In this document: in pieces, positions 51,091 to 63,107 of the stretch | How the letters are laid out: every line of letters starts with the position of its first letter | Position numbering within the stretch: the stretch's first letter is position 1 | Origin: Glandiceps talaboti | Taxonomy: Eukaryota > Hemichordata > Enteropneusta > Spengelidae | Direction of reading: 5' to 3' | Assembly (NCBI RefSeq): GCF_964340395.1 | Contig: NC_135556.1 | Coordinates: 15,140,910 to 15,204,909, forward strand | DNA: 64,000 nt | Program-made: the position numbers and the translations under genes | Notes under the pieces: model-generated | Seen by the model: the letters and a program-made list of their open reading frames with translations, nothing else | Databases searched by the model: none | What the model was told of the DNA's origin: nothing

Positions 51091-53055
51091 ATGACAGGAG
51101 AAAGAAGTACTCGAAAGGAGTTGGAAGACCTCATGTTCCTCGAGGAGGATGAAGAAATCAAAATGGCCGCTAACTCCGTCCAGACGAGACAAAGGACGAA
51201 AGCAAAGAAGAGAGGTAAACAACATTTTGAATTTTACGCAGTGGCTAATGGCCGGACCACAGGCGTATTTGAGAACTGGAAGGATTGTCATGAAAGTGTC
51301 AACAAATTCCCAAGTGCTCTCTACAAGGGTTTTAACTCAAGAGAAGAGGCCGAAGTGTTTTTGTGTAATTCCTCGGACGTAACAACCGTTAATGGCAACC
51401 TGCAAACTCGCCCAGTCTATACTAGTGAGAGTGAGCCAACTATCGTAAATATTAACGAACCGGGACAGAAATCGCCACCAAGTAGTATTGAGTCTATAAA
51501 TGAGTTGTGCTCAGATGATGAGACCCATATCAAAGTCATGGAAATTTATGAACCAGAGATTACACCTGCTGGTAAAGATTCGTGTAATTACCCGTCGGTA
51601 AACGGTGACCGTTCGGATACTATCGATTCAATCAACACGTCTTCGTCTTCATTTTTAAATGGAAACTATAACAACAGGGAACCAATTGACGGTGTTGTAG
51701 AGCCTATTCAAATCTCAACACCGTGTAACTTGGCAATTAAAAAACAAATGTTCCTGAATAAGGCTAAAACTATCAGACAACGAAGAAATCGGAACATGGA
51801 AGCACCATTAGAGGTTCTTCATAAGTCAGTTGATTCTATGTCAAAAAATGTCGAAGATCTAAGCACTAGGTACTCTGCCATGAAGTCTGAGTTCAACACT
51901 TTTTCAACAAATACAAAAGATCAGATGTTGGAAGCGTCTAAAGATATTAAATCAACCCACACTATTCTACTTGAGGTGCTGTCTAAAGTTGATGCCATTG
52001 AAAGTAAACTAAATGGATTTAACAATAAGCTCACGGAACTCTTAGAAGAACAAGACAAGCTCAAAACGTCACTGTCTTCTGGAAAACAACAGAATAATCT
52101 CCCAACTTCAGACCGTAAAACCTCTACAGAACCCAGTTCAGATGTAAACCAATCCCAACCTTCAATTATCCATCCAGCAGTTCCAACAAAGAACTTCTAT
52201 AGTGTACTCATGGAACCACTGAGTGACAGTAACCTTAAAGTAAGGTCACCAATAAAACCTAATAATGATTTGAACAACAAGTCCTATCAACAACCAACAT
52301 GTACTGATGAGAAAACTATTATCTTCGGGGACTCAATGGTACACAGAATCCAAGAAGAAAGACTAAACAACACCAAAGTGATGGCAGTAAACGGAGCTAT
52401 GTTTCCCGAAATTATTGGAGGTATAAAACATATGTCTAACTATGTTAAACAGTGTGATAATGTGATTATACATGCTGGTACTAATGACGTGAAAAATTCA
52501 ATATCACCACAGAATATAGCAGAGGAATGTGGTAACGCAGTCCAACTTGTCAAAGCAATAAACCCAAGAGCAAAGGTACTGATCTCTAGTATTTGCCCAA
52601 GGATGGATAGAAAGCAGAGTGAAGTTGGTTTAGTAAACAATCAACTAAGATTAGTTGCTGCAGATACAGATTCCATATTTATTGATAACGACCGATGCCT
52701 AATGGGGAAACAAACAAGGATTGATCCATCACTGTACTACGACTCTGTACATTTGAACAACCAAGGTTTAAGAAGACTAGTGTGTAATTTGAGCAGATAT
52801 GTACCAGCAATTAGGAAGGGAAACAATAGAAGATCAGACCAGTCTCTACTACAGAGTAATGACAGTCCCAGTTATCATCAGCCTAAGTATAACGCTAGCA
52901 ACTTCAACAGATACAGATCACATGTCAGGGGTTGTTACAAGTGTGGAGAACCTGGCCACAGTCTACGCACCTGTCGTCATGAAATTAAACTTTTGTGTCA
53001 TTCTTGCCAGAAAGTCGGCCATAAGGCAAAGTTCTGTAGTCAACGCTCAATATAG
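51091..53055 (+). CDS. LINE ORF1: HBD, coiled coil, SGNH esterase, CCHC knuckles
   Basis: 654 residues with no disruption. Residues about 47-91 (FYAVANGRTTGVFENWKDC to EEAEVFL) match the RNase H1 hybrid-binding/caulimovirus viroplasmin domain, which binds RNA-DNA hybrids. About 235-330 is a coiled coil. About 408-575 is an SGNH/GDSL hydrolase with GDS (Ser about 414), GTND (about 464-467) and DSVH (about 551-554), so the catalytic triad is intact. Two zinc knuckles follow: CYKCGEPGHSLRTC (about 615) and CHSCQKVGHKAKFC (about 637), each C-X2-C-X4-H-X4-C. The inferred role is the RNA-binding and chaperone partner in the LINE particle. The start is the first ATG of the frame, after a 150-bp leader. 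It ends in TAG immediately before ORF2 in the same frame. Confidence 0.9.
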   Translation: MTGERSTRKELEDLMFLEEDEEIKMAANSVQTRQRTKAKKRGKQHFEFYAVANGRTTGVFENWKDCHESVNKFPSALYKGFNSREEAEVFLCNSSDVTTVNGNLQTRPVYTSESEPTIVNINEPGQKSPPSSIESINELCSDDETHIKVMEIYEPEITPAGKDSCNYPSVNGDRSDTIDSINTSSSSFLNGNYNNREPIDGVVEPIQISTPCNLAIKKQMFLNKAKTIRQRRNRNMEAPLEVLHKSVDSMSKNVEDLSTRYSAMKSEFNTFSTNTKDQMLEASKDIKSTHTILLEVLSKVDAIESKLNGFNNKLTELLEEQDKLKTSLSSGKQQNNLPTSDRKTSTEPSSDVNQSQPSIIHPAVPTKNFYSVLMEPLSDSNLKVRSPIKPNNDLNNKSYQQPTCTDEKTIIFGDSMVHRIQEERLNNTKVMAVNGAMFPEIIGGIKHMSNYVKQCDNVIIHAGTNDVKNSISPQNIAEECGNAVQLVKAINPRAKVLISSICPRMDRKQSEVGLVNNQLRLVAADTDSIFIDNDRCLMGKQTRIDPSLYYDSVHLNNQGLRRLVCNLSRYVPAIRKGNNRRSDQSLLQSNDSPSYHQPKYNASNFNRYRSHVRGCYKCGEPGHSLRTCRHEIKLLCHSCQKVGHKAKFCSQRSI

Positions 53056-54912
53056 GAATTGGGCCAGGAAGAGTGTGCCGATATCATTTCTTCCTCTTGG
53101 AAGATACAGGACCACTGTGATAAGGAAGGAACTATTAGTAACTGCTACAACTTTGGGACAACTGTTTCTGAAAAACTGAAAACTGCGGAATCCCATAAAC
53201 AATATAAAAATAAAAATAATTTTCCGTTGACTCCTTACCATTGTTTAAATGCAGGAAAAACCTATAAAATTGGTTTCAATAATGTTAGGGGTATGAAATC
53301 CAAAAAACAAGAACTATCAAACCTATTGCACAAGCAAAATATATGCATCTTTGGTTTATGTGAAACATTTATGAAGAAGAATGACATGGTGGTTATACCT
53401 GATTATAATTTTATTCAAAAACCACGTGTTGTCAAGGGAGGAGGTTTGGGAATCTTAGTCCACAAATCAGTAATTATTATCGATGATCAATGTCTAGACT
53501 CTCATGATGATGAATGGGAAAGATTATGGGTGAAAGTGAAATTTAATGGATCAAAGGATGTAACTTGTATTTGCGTTGTATATTTTCCAGTTGATGGTAA
53601 GAATAAGACTTTAACTGAGGAACTATATCATATTTTTTGGGCAGATGATGTTGTATTAATAGCAAATAATCATAGGGAACTACAAACTCTTTTACATATA
53701 GCAGCTGACTTTGCAGTGAAATGGAGACTTTCATTTAATCAAACTAAATCAGAAATAATGTTCTTTGGTCGGAAATTACATACTAAGGACACAGTATGGA
53801 AGCTAGGTGACTTAAAACTTAAGGAAACCAAGTCGTATAATTATCTAGGTATAATCATCACAAAGTCATTAAAAGATCATGAACATTTTAAAAAGATATA
53901 CCAGAAAGGAATGAAGTTAATTGCATACTGTAAATCTCTTATCAACCATCATAATAGTTTCAACCGCTTTGAGTATGGGGATGTACTCTGGATGAATATT
54001 GTTTTACCATCAATTAGTTATGGAAGTAGTATATGGTTTCTACAAAGTGCTGTAGATACAAAAAAGTTGAAAAGTCTCCAATACCAATTTGGGAAATTTC
54101 TTTTTAGGGTAAATAGGAATGTTGCATGTCATGCAGTATTAGGTGATTTAGGTTGGTCAGACATACAGAGTATACTCAACAATTCAAGGATTAAATATCT
54201 TGATAGGTTACAGAAAATGAATGATGATAGATGGACCAAGTTGATTTTCACTGAACTCAACAAGTCTTATGATAGGAATGCAAAGCTAGTATGGAACTGG
54301 CCGAACTATGTACATAATATCCTTACGGAGAACGGGCTAGACCATATATATGGATCCACACAACCAACAAATACAAATTGGATAAATAGTTATAAATCCA
54401 TTAGTAACCTCAATGAGATGGTATCATTTAAACGTAATATAAACAATTTGAAGTCCTTAAAACACTATTCTTGGGTGAAAAATGATAACAGAAGAGAAAA
54501 TTATGTAAATGATGTGGTGGATCACCATGGCACCTCACTTTACTTTAAAGTCAGATCTAACTCCATTGATGTAGAAGGGAATAAAGTAAATTGGACAAAT
54601 TATAAAGAGTCTGGAGATTGTAAACTCTGCTCGAGAGGGAAAGAAGATATTTATCACTTTCTTTTTATGTGTCCAGTTTTTCTCGACATAAGAAATACAT
54701 TTTTCTTGCATTTAAATGAAACATTTGTAAACTTTGGTGTTGATAATGTATGCAGTAAATTTCACTCTGGGGGTCTGAACTATAAATTCAATATTCTTTT
54801 TAGTAGGGCTTTATGGGAGGTCAACCATGACCTTGGGGAAAGGGTCACAAAGTTGACAAAAACATTCATAAGTTCGTTATGGGACAAACGAAATTCCAGC
54901 TTGAGTCACTAA
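53056..54912 (+). CDS. LINE ORF2, in-frame internal deletion (partial EN joined to RT C-half)
   Basis: An open frame of about 617 residues directly after the ORF1 amber codon and in the same frame. There is no ATG before the GMKSKK site inside the endonuclease. Residues about 68-182 are the N-terminal part of an APE-type endonuclease (FNNVRG, LCET, GGGLGILV). The protein then jumps near residue 185-191 to RT motif C, here WADD (about 194-197), followed by the thumb region (KSEIMFFG, YNYLGIIIT) and a C-terminal CKLCSRGKEDIYHFLFMCP Cys/His motif. The endonuclease DFN/SDH end and the RT fingers with motifs A and B are missing. It cannot be an active RT, yet the frame across the junction and the rest is intact. 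Confidence 0.85.
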   Translation, partial: ELGQEECADIISSSWKIQDHCDKEGTISNCYNFGTTVSEKLKTAESHKQYKNKNNFPLTPYHCLNAGKTYKIGFNNVRGMKSKKQELSNLLHKQNICIFGLCETFMKKNDMVVIPDYNFIQKPRVVKGGGLGILVHKSVIIIDDQCLDSHDDEWERLWVKVKFNGSKDVTCICVVYFPVDGKNKTLTEELYHIFWADDVVLIANNHRELQTLLHIAADFAVKWRLSFNQTKSEIMFFGRKLHTKDTVWKLGDLKLKETKSYNYLGIIITKSLKDHEHFKKIYQKGMKLIAYCKSLINHHNSFNRFEYGDVLWMNIVLPSISYGSSIWFLQSAVDTKKLKSLQYQFGKFLFRVNRNVACHAVLGDLGWSDIQSILNNSRIKYLDRLQKMNDDRWTKLIFTELNKSYDRNAKLVWNWPNYVHNILTENGLDHIYGSTQPTNTNWINSYKSISNLNEMVSFKRNINNLKSLKHYSWVKNDNRRENYVNDVVDHHGTSLYFKVRSNSIDVEGNKVNWTNYKESGDCKLCSRGKEDIYHFLFMCPVFLDIRNTFFLHLNETFVNFGVDNVCSKFHSGGLNYKFNILFSRALWEVNHDLGERVTKLTKTFISSLWDKRNSSLSH

Positions 54913-54993
54913 GAGTTATTGGCATATAAAGTAAGCATGCGATTTGACAGGGGAGTGCCATTTTTTGTTTCTTGTTGTTTTGTTTGATTGTAT

Positions 54994-55148
54994 TGTCATG
55001 GGTATTTGTTCTGTGTCTGTATATTTTATCTTATTTAATTGTACTGTCATGGGTATTTGTTCTGTGTCTGTATATTTTATCTTATTTAATAACTTTTTTG
55101 TACCGTTGCAAAGGTGTAATAAATAAATAAATAAATAAATAAATAAAT
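54994..55148 (+). repeat. LINE 3' UTR duplication and (AAAT)n tail
   Basis: A 51-bp unit (TGTCATGGGTATTTGTTCTG..) occurs twice in tandem at about 54994 and 55045. The element ends in about seven AAAT units (55117-55148), a microsatellite-like tail in place of poly(A). Confidence 0.85.
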
Positions 55149-55154
55149 ACTAGG

Positions 55155-56876
<1,722 letters not shown>

Positions 56877-56910
56877 TATGCTACGGAGGCTTAATGAGGA
56901 CACAGGAGTA

Positions 56911-57345
56911 GTTTTTTTACCAGCGGCAGTAATTTTTTTTACAGTGGCAGTAGTTTTTTTACAGTGGCAGTAATTTTTTTACAGTGGCAGTAGTTTTTTT
57001 AGTGGCAGTAGTTTTTTTTACAGTGGCAGTAGTTTTTTTTACAGTGGCAGTAGTTTTTTTTACAGTGGCAGTAGTTTTTTTTACAGTGGCAGTAGTTTTT
57101 TTACAGTGGCAGTAGTTTTTTTTTTACAGTGGCAGTAATTTTTTTATAGTGGCAGTAATTTTTTTTTACAGTGCCAGTAGTTTTTTTTAGAGTGGCAGTA
57201 ATTTTTTTTACAGTGGCAGTAATTTATTTTACAGTGGCAGTAATTTTTTTAAAATTGCAGTAATTTTTTTTACAGTGGCAGTAATTTTTTTTACAATAGC
57301 AGTAGGTTTTTTTTACAGTGGCAGTAGTTTTTTTTACCATGGCAG
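56911..57345 (+). repeat. Left subterminal minisatellite (ACAGTGGCAGTAGTTTTTTT)n
   Basis: About 20 copies of a 19-22-bp unit; the T-run length varies and G/A alternates after GCAGTA. Part of the left inverted end of the 56881-62112 transposon. Confidence 0.95.
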
Positions 57346-59580
57346 TATTTTTATCCTTTTAGTTTATACACAACGTTTCGAAACATAGATTCAGTCTATA
57401 GACCTGTTGTCGGTTCCAAGATGCATTGCGTGTCTCTCCATACAATGCCCCATATTCTGTACACGCGGAGGGGTTTGCACGCTACTCAGGGGGATGGTTG
57501 TCACATGACGGTACCCTGGGTTTACCCGTAAAGTCAAGTTTAAAACAGTGTTGCAAGTGTTAGGACAAAATGAGTGATAGAATAATAACATTCACAATAA
57601 ATAATGGACTCAAACATGCCAATGGTTTACACATGATGGTTAAGTAATAAATTACAGGTACAGAAAATTGTAATAATGATATGTCAGTTGTTTCCATTTT
57701 TGTGTGTATTTGTGCAGTGTGTATTGTTTGGTCTGACTATTGGTGACATATAAATAGGTAAGCACACAATTCCCAAGCAAATAAAATTTAAAATGGCCAG
57801 GTTTAACATACAGCCACTGGAAAATCTTCAGTTAGCAAGGGCCATGTAGGGCCATACCTTATCAGTTGTCATCAACAATTATAGTTTTCAAAGATATCAT
57901 CCTCTGTAAATGATTCAAGTGTATCCCCAAGTTTGTCACCATATGTTTTCTACTGATAACATTTTGAAAGTAATGCAAGTTCACACCAGCATATACACAC
58001 AACTGTAATCAAGATGCCTGTACAGTAAGGGTATTGAGATGTGCACATGTACACTTATATTTCCAGTCTACCTAAAAAAACTGTGAACTCCTTAGAAAGA
58101 ATTTCTGATAAGGTTAAAAAAGTACTGAAGACATGAAATTCATTTGTACATGTATATCATGCATGCAAACTATGTAAGAAGTTGGACCTCTGCATATACA
58201 AATGTACATATAGGTGAGTGGGAGGGTGGGTGGGTGATCACAGTTACCAACTTGCTTGGACATTATTAGCCTAATTGCTTTTGTAGTTGGAAGATTATAT
58301 TGCAAAAAGTAATTTCCATGGATTTGATGGGCATTTCAATTGTGTATGTTTTCAACACACAACAATAGAGAGAAGTTAAATTTCATGTTTTCAGTAATGT
58401 GTTTTGTATGTGATACATGCACACATGTATGTATCTGTGTGTGAATATATGTGTCTATGTATCTTTCTGTATGTATCTGTGTGTGTAACTATGCATGTCA
58501 TTGAATATACATGTGTTTGTGTATCTTTAATCGAAAACAAAACACATGTACAAGTGCATTTATAGTGCACGTGTGTATGGGAGGGAGAGGGGGTAGAGAT
58601 GACAAACATGATTAGTAATAACCAATCACATGCACCCTTTGCTAGCTAAAATATGTGTTGTCTTTGTGGGTGTGCAACCATGCAGGTTAACCAGAATACA
58701 TTGATATACAGGAATTATGATTTTATTTAGTGATATTGTGATACTTCCGTCAATAAAATGACAACTTTACTGCAACTATTTAAATGTAATAAATCAAATT
58801 GCTGTAATTCAACAGTATACATCAGTCCCATTATGTAGTCTGTAAGATGTGCTGTGGTGGGGCGCCCCCATACATTGGTTAACTCTCATTAAGGGTGAGT
58901 GAGGTTGGAGAGACACAACATATCTTACAGTCTGTCCCATATTACTATGTACAATCACCTAATTCAATCTTCTTGTTAGAGAGATTGGAATGTATTTGAG
59001 TAGTTTTAGAAAACACATCATGAAGGCCAAAAGGATAATTCAAATAGTACACACAAAATTCTGACATCAAATCTCACAACTTTTATGATACATGTTAAAG
59101 GCTTGTGATTTTGGCAAACACTCTGCTCTGACATGAATCAATCTGGACACAAATATAAGTTTTCAATTCTATCTTTTATTTCAATTTGACAATTTATGCG
59201 TTCATAATATGCCTGTACATGAATCTAACTTTCCCACAAAAAGTCACAACTATCTGGACTTGGACAGTTTGGTTTACTAAATACATATACTATGTGCCTA
59301 CAAATAAAGCACAGTGTCGTTTTCATTGAAGATATATGCAATCTACTAGACACCAACTGGGTGGAATGTTTATGCATTCAAAAGAGTATAATGAGCTACA
59401 ACTCTACTGTGATATTTCTAAAGCCAATTAACCTACAAAACCCAACTTTGATGAAAGTAGATGTATACAACCCTGAAATGAAGTCTCTACATATATTTAT
59501 ATGTTATATAAACTTCAAAAATGGTGTCAAGTATATTTTAGTAATGAGGCTGACAACAATATTTCTAAGTGTTTACAAGA

Positions 59581-59630
<50 letters not shown>

Positions 59631-60499
59631 ACACACACATACACACACACACATACATACATACATACATACATACATACACACACACATACATACATAC
59701 ATACATACATACATACATACATACATACATACATACATACATACATACATACAAATAGTATACTCCTACACATATCTACAAATGCACATACATGCACATT
59801 ATCCATCCATCCATCCATCCATCCATCCATACACAATATATATACACAACATTTAAAATTGTGACTAGAATCATGAAAACATCATAACTCTGTCTTAATT
59901 AAAGGGTGATACCACTCTGCTTTTTCCATAAACTATGGCTTCTGAAGAGCCATTTCATGTACTAATTACTGTTCATTTCAGAGAAACATCAAGTTGATAA
60001 TGCGCCTTTATTGGGTATCTTTGTTTTAGGCCATTGCATGAATATTTATGGCAAAATGTTTTACATAGAAAGGACCAAGCACTTTGGAGTCATGAATATT
60101 CATTGAGCAACCAGGAATATATCAATTCTGGTGACTCCCATTATACAATGGCCCATGCCATAGATACCCATAGCGAAAAAAGATCAGCTTGATGTATCTG
60201 TGAAATTGCAAGTACTAAATTGCAGGTGATGTAAAATGAATTGATGATATAACCTACAGAACTCAAAGTTTACAAAATGTCTCTATTTCCTGGAGTGTGT
60301 TCCCCTTTAATGTGTAAGTATTTAGAGTTACATGCAAACTGTGCAGGCCGTTCCCAATACACAAAATTAATCACCCATGCATAAGTTCATGGAGTAGATG
60401 GGTACGAAGTGAGACATACAGGTTTGCAGCAGAGTATGGGTCTTCTGGAATATGTAAATTATTTTCTTCTATAACAATGCAACATAAGTCAAAGATATC
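57346..60499. other. Interior of the 5.2-kb transposon
   Basis: Non-coding as far as can be seen. It contains a compound (AC)n/(ACAT)n microsatellite at 59581-59755, (ATCC)n near 59800-59829, and at about 59900-60310 a dispersed repeat ending GGAGTGTGTTCCCCTTTAA that is related to 18770-19030. Confidence 0.5.
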
Positions 60500-60706
60500 T
60501 CACTCGCATGGATATTGTCCCTTAAAAGTACACTCATCCTGGCAAACTTGGATTTCTTCTTCCGAAACTACAACAGTGAAGTCTTCTGCTCCAAAAGATT
60601 GTGGAGTCCCATGCAACATTATCGGATGTCCTGCTGGTACAATTTGGTTCTTGGAAGGCCTTATCCTGTGTGTATTCCACACATATACAATGTCATCCAA
60701 AGCCGC
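60500..60706 (-). CDS. Integrase-like transposase, last exon only
   Basis: The exon starts after a TTTTGTAG acceptor (edge at 60706) and ends at a stop at 60500, giving 68 residues: ALDDIVYVWNTHRIRPSKN, then PAGHPIMLHGTPQSFGAEDF and a Cys-rich, acidic tail. The WNTHRIRPS..P.G.P..L pattern resembles the C-terminal part of the integrase-core (rve-like) proteins common in fish and invertebrate genomes as transposon genes. No upstream exon with the DDE catalytic core was found inside the element, so this is probably a relic. Family assignment is by memory of the motif, not by search. Confidence 0.55.
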   Translation of the reverse strand, partial: AALDDIVYVWNTHRIRPSKNQIVPAGHPIMLHGTPQSFGAEDFTVVVSEEEIQVCQDECTFKGQYPCE

Positions 60707-61287
60707 CTACAAAATTAAAGTTGCAAATACCAAAAATATTAGAACCATTCCGTGACAACCATCCCCAATAGAGTAGTTCTAGAACACACTGACTCACATG
60801 GCCCTAAATTCTAAACAGGATGATGGAAAGGGGGGGGGGGGTTACAGGCACTCATGAATGTGCTACATCATAGAGAACTTCGAAAGTGAGCCATGGATGA
60901 TGCAACTGTTCAGCCTGATACGGAGTGACGGCCTCACTCTCATACGTATAGTTCTGTATAATATAGCAACTTCATGAGCACTTGTGAGGGACCGGGGAGA
61001 GGGTGCTGGGGAATTCCGATGGAGGCTGTCTGCCTGCCTAATACTAGTAATAGCCATTGATCTATGCCTGGTTCATACCCAGCCAAATACATATCTATAC
61101 AAATAAACAAATATATACCAACCTTCTCAGTTTCTAGCGAACAAGATCTTCGTCACTTGTTTGAAAGTCCAGCAACTCTCCATCAATTCAACTGTACTGT
61201 CTCGCTTCGCTCGGTACACCCTGACACCCAGGCGAACAGCCAACTGGCCAACCGCCCTCTAGTGGTAGGTTCAAAGGTCACGAAACT

Positions 61288-62086
61288 AAAAAAAAAAAAT
61301 TACTGGTACTATAAAAAAAACTACTGCCACTATAAAAAAACTACTGGTACTGTAAAAAAAACTACTGGTACTGTAAAAAAAACTACTGACACTGTAAAAA
61401 AAATTACCGGCACTGTAAAAAAAACTACTGGTACTGTAAAAAAAACTACTGGTACTGTAAAAAAAACTACTGGTACTGTAAAAAAAACTACTGGTACTGT
61501 AAAAAAACTACTGGTACTGTAAAAAAACTACTGGTACTGTAAAAAAAATTACTGCCACTATAAAAAAAATTACTGGCACTGTAAAAAAAACTACTGGTAC
61601 TGTAAAAAAAATTACTGCCACTGTAAAAAAAACTATTGGTACTGTAAAAAAACTACTGGTACTGTAAAAAAACTACTGGTACTGTAAAAAAAATTACTGG
61701 CACTGTAAAAAAAACTACTGGTACTGTAAAAAAAATTACTGCCACTGTAAAAAAACTACTGGTACTGTAAAAAAACTACTGGTACTGTAAAAAAACTACT
61801 GGTACTGTAAACAAATTACTGGTACTGTAAAAAAACTACTGGTACTGTAAAAAAACTACTGGTACTGTAAAAAAACTACTGGTACTGTAAAAAAATTACT
61901 GGTACTGTAAAAAAACTACTGGTACTGTAAAAAAAACTACTGGCACTGTAAAAAAACTACTGGTACTGTAAAAAAAATTACTGCCACTGTAAAAAAAACT
62001 ACTGCCACTGTAAAAAAATTACTGCCACTGTAAAAAAAACTACTGCCACTGTAAAAAAAACTACTGCCACTGGTAAAAAACCTACT
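61288..62086 (-). repeat. Right subterminal minisatellite, inverse of the left array
   Basis: About 40 copies of a ~19-20-bp unit (AAAAAAACTACTGGTACTGT). Inner copies read GGTACTG, while copies nearest the tip read GCCACTG like the left array. Occasional A-run length changes. Confidence 0.95.
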
Positions 62087-62116
62087 CCTGTGTCCTCATT
62101 AAGCCTCCGTAGTATG

Positions 62117-62922
62117 CTGTTAGATGAACTGGCGCAGTAATTTTCCTGGTAGACACAACAATGAAATTGCAACGATAGTGGTGCGTCTTTTGACGTTGAT
62201 TTCGACACAGATACATGTTATGTATCAAAATAAAAACAATCGAATCTGAGTACGATGCTTCAAAGCAAAACATAGTACATGTACAATCGCGATCGGACTA
62301 TGCATTGTTACTCCAAGAAAATACCATCATACTAAAGATGTTTTATGAAGCTAACTAGCTTCTTTATTAGTTAAAACACCACTTTCAAAGCAATTGGTAA
62401 ATTTCCGTCGTTTCATGTTCACACAAGTGGGGAACTCCTCTAAATTGAACGAGAACCCAGGGAACATTTACTCTCTCACCGGAAACCACTACGTTTATTT
62501 TACATAAAACCTGAGACCCGCTAAAACGTAGCTTGACACTCTGCTTTCCATAAAAGGAAGAATGCTCCGCCCTCAATTCTTTCGCAAACATATGCAAATG
62601 AGGAAGTTAATTTTTAACCCGAATAGCCAAAATCACATGTCGAATAGTGGGCGTTGGCTACATTTGAACTGACAGATTTCATATTTTTTGGCCAATAGAA
62701 TGGTCATAACATGGAAAAAAACAAATTTTCGAAGGTGATAAAGGATGTGACACTTACAACTTTTCTGTAAGGAATGTGTTAAACATTTTTTGTTTGTTTC
62801 AACTCACAACACATGTTTTTGTCATTTTCTCAAGTTTACATTTTGTAAAGAATTGCGTTACTTTGTGGAAATTAGCAACCTCAAAGAGTACCCGACAATA
62901 ACAAACACAGTAGGATCTTATT
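62117..62922. other. Gene-free stretch
   Basis: No supported exon or RNA gene. Confidence 0.5.
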
Positions 62923-63107
62923 CACCACGTCAGTGGCTCCAAAACCGTGTCTCAGATTTCTGATTGCTTCTTTTGTTCGAAAGTGGGACGGATTTAAATG
63001 AGACATACATGGTTTATTTGGACACTATTTATTATTATTTATATATGTTCGTAACAAAAACAGATAGGAAAAATCTGAGACACGGTTTTGTAGCCACTGA
63101 CGTGGTG
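62923..63107. repeat. 37-bp inverted repeat with ~110-bp loop
   Basis: The left arm 62923-62959 (CACCACGTCAGTGGCTCCAA..) and right arm 63071-63107 are complementary except for one or two bases. Likely a small MITE or foldback element. Confidence 0.7.

Larger units (their letters stand above)
50932..55154 (+). mobile_element. LINE retrotransposon with esterase ORF1, internally deleted ORF2
   Basis: The body runs from about 50939 to 55148, with a 5' UTR of about 150 bp, ORF1, one amber codon, ORF2 in the same frame, a 3' UTR with a duplicated 51-bp unit and an AAAT-repeat tail. TACTAGG flanks both ends (50932-50938, 55148-55154) and is a candidate 7-bp target duplication. An SGNH esterase in ORF1 is known from CR1/L2-group LINEs, so that group is likely. 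It is not autonomous, because most of the endonuclease and RT is gone. Confidence 0.85.
56877..62116 (-). mobile_element. 5.2-kb DNA transposon with minisatellite inverted ends, TSD TATG
   Basis: The element is 56881-62112. The outermost inverted repeat of 31-32 bp begins CTACGGAGGCTTAATGAGGA and ends ACACAGGAGTAG at the left, and is complementary at the right. TATG flanks both ends (56877-56880, 62113-62116). Inside each tip is an array of a ~20-bp unit, about 20 copies on the left and about 40 on the right, in inverted orientation. The interior is mostly non-coding but holds one exon for an integrase-like transposase C-terminus on the minus strand (60500-60706). It is probably a non-autonomous or decayed copy. 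Confidence 0.82.

Noticed and set aside
51091-51291. Antisense 152-residue frame 50833-51291
   Set aside because: Shadow of LINE ORF1 and its leader; no domain.
61064-61522. 152-residue frame ending in repeated TVKKTTG
   Set aside because: Driven by the 20-bp subterminal minisatellite of the 5.2-kb transposon.
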